Position numbers and translations under genes: made by a program. Positions 55,818 through 64,000 of a stretch of 64,000 nucleotides of DNA are shown here, in pieces (positions within the stretch are counted from its first letter, which is position 1; each line of letters opens with the position of its first letter). The notes beneath the pieces were generated by a model. That model made no database searches, was not told the DNA's origin, and worked only from the letters and a program-made list of their open reading frames with translations. Origin of the DNA: Rapana venosa (Eukaryota; Mollusca; Gastropoda; Neogastropoda; Muricidae); contig CM054165.1 of NCBI GenBank assembly GCA_028751875.1, positions 28,782,131 through 28,846,130 of the forward strand. Reading direction: 5' to 3'.

Positions 55818-56822
55818 AGTCTTTTTTTTTCTTTAGCACCATAACAAGCTTTATTTCCACACAGCACCACACAAAAGAAGTGATTCCACTGTGCAAAACC
55901 ATTAAGTCACAGAATGTCTCTGCTTTTCCCGTCTTTGTCTCTGCTAAAGACTTTGTTGATGTCCATTGGTGAATGTCCAGTTTCATCATTTTCCTTTCTT
56001 CAACTTGGTCAGAATCTTTCCGTTTGAAGACCAAGTCGCAAGGGGTGGGCAGAATGGTGATACATTGCTCTCTGCATAAGCTTATAGTTCATCTGCTGTC
56101 GTCTTCTCCGATGGGACACGCCCGTCTGTTTCAGTTTGCGCCGCTGTGTAAGAAAACCAGGCCCTGACTCTCCGGGAAGTGAAGGCACTATGATGGGTCT
56201 CGGTCTGGTGCCGCCCGGTTTGCACCGTTCTGTGCGCTATCTCGATGTCTTCTTTGGACACCGAGACCCCGACCTGCTTGCCTTGAAGACGCTCATGCAG
56301 TGGTCCACGCAGTCCTCCACCGTCTCCTTGTCTCCCAGGCCTTCGCCACCCCCGTACACCCGAAGGCTGAACTGACGGCCATGTTGCTCCTGGTCGTTGA
56401 GTCTCGTTTCAGCTCCTGGTCCGTCTTCACACACTGTTCCAGTTTTGTTTTTTAGTCCTTGTACTCCTCCTCAAAGCTGCCACGTACTCCCGCTAATGCG
56501 TCTCATTTTCGTCCTGAGCTCAAAACACAGTGCTCTTAGCTGCTCCATCCTGTTGTCCTGTCGGCGTTGCTGTCTTGAAAGTTTCTCCTGCAGATTTTTA
56601 TGTCTTACCCTTGCCTGCTATCAGATTCTCGCTTGATTTCTCTAGTGCCTCCTGTACATCATATGTTGTTTATATTTATGTTATGTACTGTGTCATTTCT
56701 TTTTTCCTGTTGGTTTTTCTTCAAAGGCTGGTGGGACTTGTACACGAGTCGGAGCTGAGGATGTTGAGGAGTTTTTGCGTTGCTGGACCCAGGGAGGATT
56801 CGTGGCGATGGTGCTTGGTCAT
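55818..56822 (-). pseudogene. Decayed LINE ORF1-like gene with its own poly(A) tail
   Basis: Read on the minus strand from an ATG at 56822 (MTKHHRHESSLGPATQKLLN...). It then shows, in shifting frames, a YDVQEALEKSSENLIAG segment near 56655, and a coiled-coil-like stretch with MEQLRALCFELRTKM near 56550-56500. LNDQEQHGRQFSLRVYG near 56400 and KEDIEIAHRT near 56250 fit an RRM-like core; GGTRPRPIIV near 56205, RRKLKQTG near 56135 and NYKLMQ fit a C-terminal domain. ATWSSNGKILTKLKKGK lies near 56040. This order resembles ORF1 RNA-binding proteins of L1-like LINEs, and about 310 residues is their usual size. Several frameshifts and stops disable it. The copy ends about 16 bp after AATAAA in an A-rich tail, so it looks like an ORF1-only retrotransposed transcript. 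Family assignment is from recognised motifs, not a search. Confidence 0.72.
55850..55855 (-). promoter_or_regulatory. Polyadenylation signal AATAAA
   Basis: TTTATT on the plus strand is AATAAA on the minus strand. It lies 16 bp before an A-rich tail (AAAG then nine A, plus-strand 55822-55834). This is canonical spacing for mRNA 3' ends, and it supports retroposition of a processed transcript. Confidence 0.75.
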
Positions 56823-57180
56823 CTCTTAAGGCATACACATTTTACGTACGGATTGTCTATCCGTTTGTTCCCTCTGCTGAAAATTTTAAGTTCATACTGT
56901 TTTGATCAAACTCGCTTTATAATATATTTTTTTTTTTTTTTCCACATAGTGCCCCGCGTTTGCATTTGGGGACACTTTAGGCTGTAATGTCTGTCATTGC
57001 AAAAACTGTCTTTCTTTCACTCAGTTTAGAACTAAAAATAACAAGCCCGGAAAGCCTTTTCCACTTTGTCCCTCAGTTCAAGTAAACAAATTTATTGTTC
57101 ACATCAGACTACATTGCACAGTCAGCGGAGAGCTAACCCAAAACACGTCTGCACGCAACGTGAGCGAAAGTCAGAGTTAT
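56823..57180. other. Sequence upstream of ORF1-like start, up to the satellite border
   Basis: Mixed sequence with a T run (56927-56940) and no domain recognised. On the minus strand it would be the 5' UTR or promoter of the ORF1-like element. Satellite resumes at about 57181, after a GC-richer stretch (CGTCTGCACGCAACGTGAGCG). Confidence 0.45.
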
Positions 57181-59960
57181 GATACATTCACGTTTTATAA
57201 CAACCATAACTTATGACAATTTATTGATTTATAACAACATAACATCATGTCAACATAACGTGTTATAACATCCATATCATTATGCCAACATAATATGTAT
57301 ATAGACAACCATAACATCATGTCAACAGAAACGTTGTATAAAAAACCATTAGATCATTTATGGACACATAAACATTTTCATAACATACCTTACGATTTGT
57401 CATACATAACTTTTTATAAGAGCCATAACATAATGTACATAACGTGTTATAACAACCCTAACATCATTTCATAATATGTGTTTATAACAAACCATACATT
57501 ATCATGTCAACATAAACGTGTTATAACAACCAGTAACATTATGTTCAACATAACGTTTTATAATCAGCATAACATAATGTCAACTTAAGTTTCTATAAAA
57601 ATTCATATACATTATGTCTACAATCAGTTTTATAACAACCCATAACATTACTTCAGCATTAACGTTTTAGAGCTACCTGAACACCCCCCACCCCCCCCCC
57701 TTTATAGGCAATATAAGCGCTCATAACCAACCATAAACATTATATCAACATATCGTGTTATAAACAACCAGACATTATGTAAACATAACGTTTTTATAAA
57801 AAAACATAAATTATGTCAAATTATCGGATTATAAAACCATAAATTATGTCATCCTAACGTTCTATAACTACCAAAACTCATGTCAACAAAAAAGTGTTAT
57901 ATCAATCATAACATCATGTCAACATAACGTGTTAGAACAAATAGAACATCATGTCAGCATAACGTCTTAGAACCAACCATAACATCAAGTCAACTTAACG
58001 ATTTATAACAACAATAACATTATGTCAACATAACGTTTAATAATATCCATAACATTATCTCGACATAACGTGTCATAACAGCCATAACATTATGTCATCC
58101 TAACGTTCTATAACAACCATAACATCATGTCAACAAAACGTGTTATATCAATCATAACTAATGTACACATTACGTGTTTTGAACAAATAGAACATCTTGG
58201 CGCATAAAAACAGGGGGGGGGTTTTTTCCTTTTAGAACCTTCCTATGAACATCAACGTCAACTTAACGATTTATAACAACAATAACATTTATGTCACTTA
58301 ACGTTTAATAATAGCCATAACATTAATCTCGACATAACGGTCTTAACAGCCATAACATTATGTCAATTTACGTGTCAATACAGCCATAACATTATGTCAA
58401 CTTAACGTTTTATAAAGCCATAACTTTATGTATACATAACGTTTTTTAACAACCAAAACGTTATGTAAACATAAGTTTTTATATCAACCATTACATTATG
58501 AAAACATTAACGTGTTAATAAGAACATATACTTATGTCAAACAAAACGTGGTATAAGATCCATAAAACATCAAGTCAAATAATCGTGTCTATATACATTC
58601 ATAACATTTATGTAAAAATAACGTGTTATACCATCCATAACAATCATGTCTCATAACGTTTTAAAACACTCCATAACATTAGTACTACATAACGTTTTTA
58701 TAACAAACCATAACATTATTTCAGACATAACGTGTTCTGACAACATGACATCATGACAACATAACTTTTTATAGCAATCATAAAATACGTCAACATAACG
58801 GTTTATGAGCATCATAAACATTTTGTCAACATAACGATTTATAACATTCATAAATTATGTCAACAATCACGGGTTTATAACTACCATAACATTTTGGCCA
58901 CATAATATGTTTGAACAACCTATACTTTCATGGCAAAGAACGTTGTATAACAAACCATAGACATAATGGACAACATAATTTCATAAAAAACATTACGATT
59001 TGTCAACTTAACTTTTTATAAACAACCTTAACATTATGTATACATAACGGTTTTTAGCAACCATACATTATTGTCAAATTACGTTAATAACAACCATAAC
59101 ATTATGTCAACATAACGTTTTTTTTACAAGTATAGAACATTATTGACAACATAACGTTTTATTAAACATAACATTATGTCACAGTACGTTTAAACAACGC
59201 CATACAATTAGGTCAAATTTAACGTTTATTTGAAACATAACATTTGTCAATATCACGTTTTATAACAATGATAACCATTATGACAACAATAACATTTTAT
59301 AACACTTAAACATTTTGTCAATATACGTTGTAATAACAACCATAACATCATGTCAACAACGGTGTTACAACAAAAAGATCATCATGTCAACATAACGTTT
59401 TATAACAACAAACATTATGTTAACATAACGTTTATATAACAACCAGAACTTATGTCCATCTTAACGTTTTTTTACAGCAAATAATATTATGTCAACAGAA
59501 CGTTTTATAAAAACCAAACATTTATGTCAACATAATGTTTGATTACATGCATAACATTATGTCTAAACATAGAAGATTTATTATCAAATCATAACATTAT
59601 GTCACATAACGATTTTTAACAACCAGAACATTATGTCAAATAACGTTTTAATAACAACATAACATTATCTCGACAAAACGTGTCATAAACAGTCATAACA
59701 TTATGTTCAACTAAACGTTATATATCATGCCATGAAACATTTATTGTCATAATTACGTGTTTATATCAACTATAACATTAAGATCAAACAGAAAGTTTAG
59801 TTAACCACCATAAATTACGTCACCATAACGGTTTATAGTAACCATAACATTATGTCAACAAAACAATTTATAACAACCATAACATTATGTCAACATATCG
59901 TTTTATAACAACTATAACATTATGACAACATAACGTTTTATAACAACCATAACATTATGT
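57181..59960 (+). repeat. 35-bp satellite array, plus orientation, block 7
   Basis: Same satellite, moderately indel-damaged. It carries the two rare marker monomers known from 10.6-14 kb: AGAGCTACCTGAAC with AATATAAGCGCTCATAAC at 57652-57728, and AACGTTGTATAAC with TTACGATTTGTC at about 57325-57405 and 58930-59005. It is therefore related to the right part of block 1. A C-rich insertion (CCCCCCACCCCCCCCCC, about 57684-57700) interrupts the first marker. Confidence 0.94.
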
Positions 59961-62900
59961 GACATGTTGACAAGGTCTTATGGTTTTTATGAAACGTTAT
60001 GTTGAGAAAATATTATGGTTGTTATAAATCGTTATGTTGACAAAATGTTATGGCTGTTATAAAACGTTATGTTGACATAATGGTATGGCTATTCTGAAAC
60101 ATTATGTTGACATAATGTTATGGTTGTTATAAAACGTTATGTTCTCATAATGTTATGATTGTTTTAAAACGTTATGTTGAGATGATGTTATGGTTGTTAT
60201 AACACGTTATGTTGACTTGATGTTGTGGTTCTTATAACGCGTAATGTTGACATAATGTTATGTTCTTATAACACGTTATGTTGTCATAATGTTATGGTTG
60301 TTATTAAACGTTATGTTGACATAATCTTATGGTTCTTATAAAACGTTATGTTGACATAATGTTATTGTTGCTTTATACCGTTATGTTGACATATTGATAT
60401 GGTTCTTATAAAACGTTATGTTGTCATAATGTTATAGTTATTATAAAACGTTTTGTTGACATAATGTTATGGTTTTTAAAAAAAAAATAAAAAACAAAAA
60501 AATAAACGTTTATGTTGAATAATGTTACTGCTGTATGACGTATATGTCGACATATTGATTAAGGTTGTTATTACACGTTATTTGCCATAATGTTATATTT
60601 GTTCTAAATAGTTATTGTTGGACTTAATAATGTTATTATGGTTGTTATAAAACGTTATGTTGGACAAATTCTTATTGTTGTTAATAAAACGTAATTTTGC
60701 CATAATGTTATGTTTGTTATAAACGTTATGTGACATATTGTTATGTTGTGTATAACACGGTTATTGTTGAATTAATGTTTTGTTGTGATGAAAACAGTTA
60801 TGTTGAAATAATTGTTGAAGTGTTATAAAACGTTATGTTCAATAATGTTATGGTAGTTAGAACACGATATGGTTGCCATAATGTTATGTTGTTATAAAAA
60901 CGTTTTGTTGACATAATGTTATGTTGTTATAAACACGTTATGTTTGTCATTATGTTTTATTTTTAGAAAACGTGATGTTCACATTTTATTATGTTTCTTT
61001 TTTTTTTATAGTTGTTAATAACACGTTATGTTGATCATTAATGTTATGGTTGTTATAAAACGTTTTGTTGTCATAATGTTATAATTGTTTTTAAAAGGTT
61101 ATGTGAGATTGTTGTTATGGTTTTGTTATAACAATTTATGATGACATTATGTTATGTTGTTTATTAACACGTTATGTTGTTTTTATGTTATGGTTCTTAT
61201 AACATGTTATGTTGTCATAATGTTATGGTTGTTATAAAACGTTATGTTGACATAATGTTTTGGTTGTAATAAAAGGTTATGTTGACATAATGTTATGGTT
61301 GCTATAAACCGTTATGTTGACATAATGTTATGGCTGTTATGAAACGTTATGTTGCCATAATGTTATGGTTATTATGAAACGTTATGTTGCCATAATTTTA
61401 TGGTTGTTTTAATTCGTTATGTTGACATAATGTTATGGTTGTTATAAAACGTTATGTTGACATAACTTTATGGTTGTTATAAAACGTTATGTTGCCATAA
61501 TGTTATGGCTATTGTAAAACGTAATGGTAAAATAATGTTATGGTTGTTATAAAACTTTATGTTGACATAATGTTATGGTTATAATAAAACGTTATAATGA
61601 CATCATGTTTTGGTTGTTATGAAACGTTATGTTGCCATAATGTTCGGTTGTTATAAAACCTTCAGTTGACATAATGTTGTGGTTGTTATAAAACGTTATC
61701 TCTACATAATGTTATGATGTTACGAAACGTTATGTTGGCATAATGTTATGGTTGTTATGAAACGTTATGTTGTCATAATGTTATGGTTGTTATAAAACGT
61801 CATGTTGACATAATGTTATGACTGTTATGAAACGTTATGTTGACAAGGTGTTATGGTTTTTATGAAACGTTATATTGAAAAAATATTATGGTTGTTATTA
61901 AAAGTTATGTTGACATAATGTTCTGGTTGTTATAAAACGTTATGTTGACATAATGTTATGGTTGTTATAAAACGTTATGTTGACATAATGTCCTGGTTGT
62001 TATAACACGTTATGTTTACATAATGTTATGGTTGCTATAACACGTTATGTTGCCATAATGTTATGTTCTTATAACACGTTATGCTGTTATAATGTTATGG
62101 TTGTTATAAAACGTTATGTTGGCATAATGTTATTTTTGCTATAAACCGTTATGTTGACATAATGTTATGGTTGTTATAAAACGTTATGTTGTCATAATGT
62201 TATAGTTCTTATAAAAGGTTATGTTGACATATTGTTAGGGCTGTTATAACACGTTATGTTGACATAATGTTATGTTGTGATGAAACGTTATGTTGAAATA
62301 ATGTTGAAGTTGTTATAAACTGTTATGTTCACATAATGTTATGGTTCTTAGAACACGTTATGTTGCCATAATGTTATGTTGTTATAAAACGTTATGTTGA
62401 CATAATGTTATGTTGTTATAACACGTTATGTTGACATAATGTTATGGTTGTTATAAAACGTTATGTTGTCTTATTGTTATATTGTTTTAAAAAACGTTAT
62501 GTTTTGAGATGTGTTATGGTTGTTATAACAAACGTTATGTTGACACCCCCCCCCTTTAGGTTATGGTTGTTCTAACACGTTATGTTGTTTTTTGTTATGG
62601 TTTCTTATACATTATGTTATCATCTATGTTATGGTTGTTATAAATCGTTATGTTGACATAATGTTTTGGTTGTAATAAAAGGTTATGTTGACATAATGTT
62701 ATGGTTGCTATAAACCGTTATGTTGACATAATGTTATGGCTGTTATGAAACGTTATGTTGCCATAATGTTATGGTTATTATGAAACGTTATGTTGACATA
62801 ATGTTATGGTTGTTTTAATTCGTTATGTTGACATAATGTTATGGTTGTTATAAAACGTTATGTTGACATAACTTTATGGTTGTTATAAAACGTTATGTTG

Positions 62901-63235
62901 CCTTAATGTATGGTATTGTAAACGTAATGGTAAAAATACATGATTATGGTTGTTATAATACTTTATGTTGACATAATGTTTATGTTTATAATAAACGTTA
63001 TAATGACATCATGTTTTGGTTGTTATGAAACGTTATGTTGACATAATGTTCCGGTTGTTATAAAACCTTCAGTTGACATAATGTTGTTGTTGTTATAAAA
63101 CGCTATCTCTCTATAATGTTATGATGTTACGAAACGTTATGTTGGCATAATGTTATGGTTGTTATAAAACGTTATGTTGACATAATGTTATGACTGTTAT
63201 GAAACGTTATGTTGACAAGGTGTTATGGATTTTAT
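59961..63235 (-). repeat. 35-bp satellite array, minus orientation, block 8
   Basis: Reverse-oriented satellite with frequent TTGCCATAATG variants. A rare monomer with GACAAGGTCTTATGG or GACAAGGTGTTATGG occurs exactly three times, at 59972, 61842 and 63214. It delimits two higher-order units of about 1.87 and 1.37 kb. GGTTGTAATAAAAGGTTATG is at 61252 and again at 62668. Both ends of this inverted block fall beside the GACAAGG monomer. Confidence 0.95.
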
Positions 63236-63786
63236 GACGTTATTATTCAAGAACAATTTAATTATGACAATAAACGTGTTTTCAGAAACATAAACATTAT
63301 GTCATCATAACGTGTTTATAAGAACCATAAACAATCAATTCAACATAACGTGTTTTTTAAAATCCATAACATAATGTCAACATAACGTGTTATCACTTCC
63401 ATAAAAGTCATGCAACATAACGTTATGAAAACACTCATAACATTATTTACAACATATCGTTTGTAAAAACAAACTGTAACAATATTTCAACATAACGTGT
63501 TCTAACAACATAAACATTATGACATCATAACGCTTTTTTTAGCTATCATATAACAATACGTTCAACATAACGGTTTATAGGCAAACAAACAATTATGACA
63601 ACATAACGATTTATAGCAACCATAACATTCTTGTCAATCACGTTATAACAACATAACATTATGTCAACATAATACGATTTATAGCAACCATAACATTCTG
63701 TCAACTTAACGGTTTATAGCAACCATAACATTATATCAACATAACGATTTATCACAACCATAACATTATGTCAACATCACGTTTTA
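63236..63786 (+). repeat. 35-bp satellite array, plus orientation, block 9
   Basis: Orientation flips back at about 63235. From 63270 the sequence matches 46981-47460 monomer by monomer, for example ATGTCATCATAACGTG, GCAAACAAACAATTATGAC and CGATTTATCACAACC. It ends in the same T run that marks a LINE 3' end. Confidence 0.92.
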
Positions 63787-64000
63787 TTTTTTTTTTTTTT
63801 TTTTTTTTTTAATATTTTTTTTTTAATTCCTTTTGTTGTTACAAATACATATATGCATGACACGCATTATCAATATCAATAAACGTTAACTAGACATAAC
63901 AAAGAAATAACGTATATACAGCCATTTCCTGCATAAATTATCATACAATTTACACATACAAACATACATACATACATTATACATACATATATACTCAACG
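63787..64000 (-). mobile_element. LINE 3' end, second copy, truncated by window edge
   Basis: T24 at 63787-63810 followed by AATATTTTTTTTTTAATTCC and then sequence matching 47491-47665: TATGCATGACAC, CAATAAACGTTAA, AGACATAACAAAGAAATAAC, CATTATACATACATATATAC. On the minus strand it is a 3' UTR and poly(A) tail of the LINE seen at 47461. Because the adjacent satellite matches too, this is a copy of the same insertion and not an independent one. Confidence 0.9.

Overview
The window is eukaryotic, non-coding and very AT-rich. About 50 of its 64 kb is one tandem satellite with a monomer of about 35 bp; a clean copy is at 3038-3072. The rest is simple repeats, a second minisatellite, and retrotransposon remains. 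No intact protein-coding gene, tRNA or rRNA is supported. The decayed LINE resembles non-LTR elements common in marine invertebrates, so a mollusc or other lophotrochozoan is my best guess. That is inference, not proof.

Layout. 1-14603: satellite, plus orientation. 14604-15896: mosaic of trinucleotide repeats. 15897-18172: satellite, plus, a second copy of the sequence at 1-1976. 18173-19233: non-satellite island. 19234-26840: satellite, minus. 26841-35905: satellite, plus. 35906-36405: 500 N, followed by a 99-base T run. 36536-40635: satellite, minus. 40636-47460: satellite, plus, heavily damaged by small deletions and interrupted at 44061-44574. 47461-57180: a 9.7 kb island holding a decayed LINE (minus strand, endonuclease plus reverse transcriptase, poly(A) tail at the left edge), GT/GC tracts, a 32-36 bp minisatellite, and an ORF1-only retrocopy (minus strand) with its own AATAAA and A tail. 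57181-59960: satellite, plus. 59961-63235: satellite, minus. 63236-63786: satellite, plus. 63787-64000: a second copy of the LINE 3' end with the same satellite junction.

The satellite is not a simple homogeneous array. It has monomer subtypes, higher-order repeats with offsets of about 1.4 to 4.3 kb, repeated orientation switches, and rare marker monomers shared between distant blocks. Each monomer carries a 22 bp near-perfect dyad whose single mismatch is a CG/CA difference. Several features may be assembly or read-quality artefacts: the N gap, the long T run, the deletion-rich 39.3-47.5 kb stretch, the duplicated junction at 47.0-47.7 and 63.3-64.0 kb, and the C/G homopolymers. Long-read checks should come before biological interpretation of the large-scale structure.
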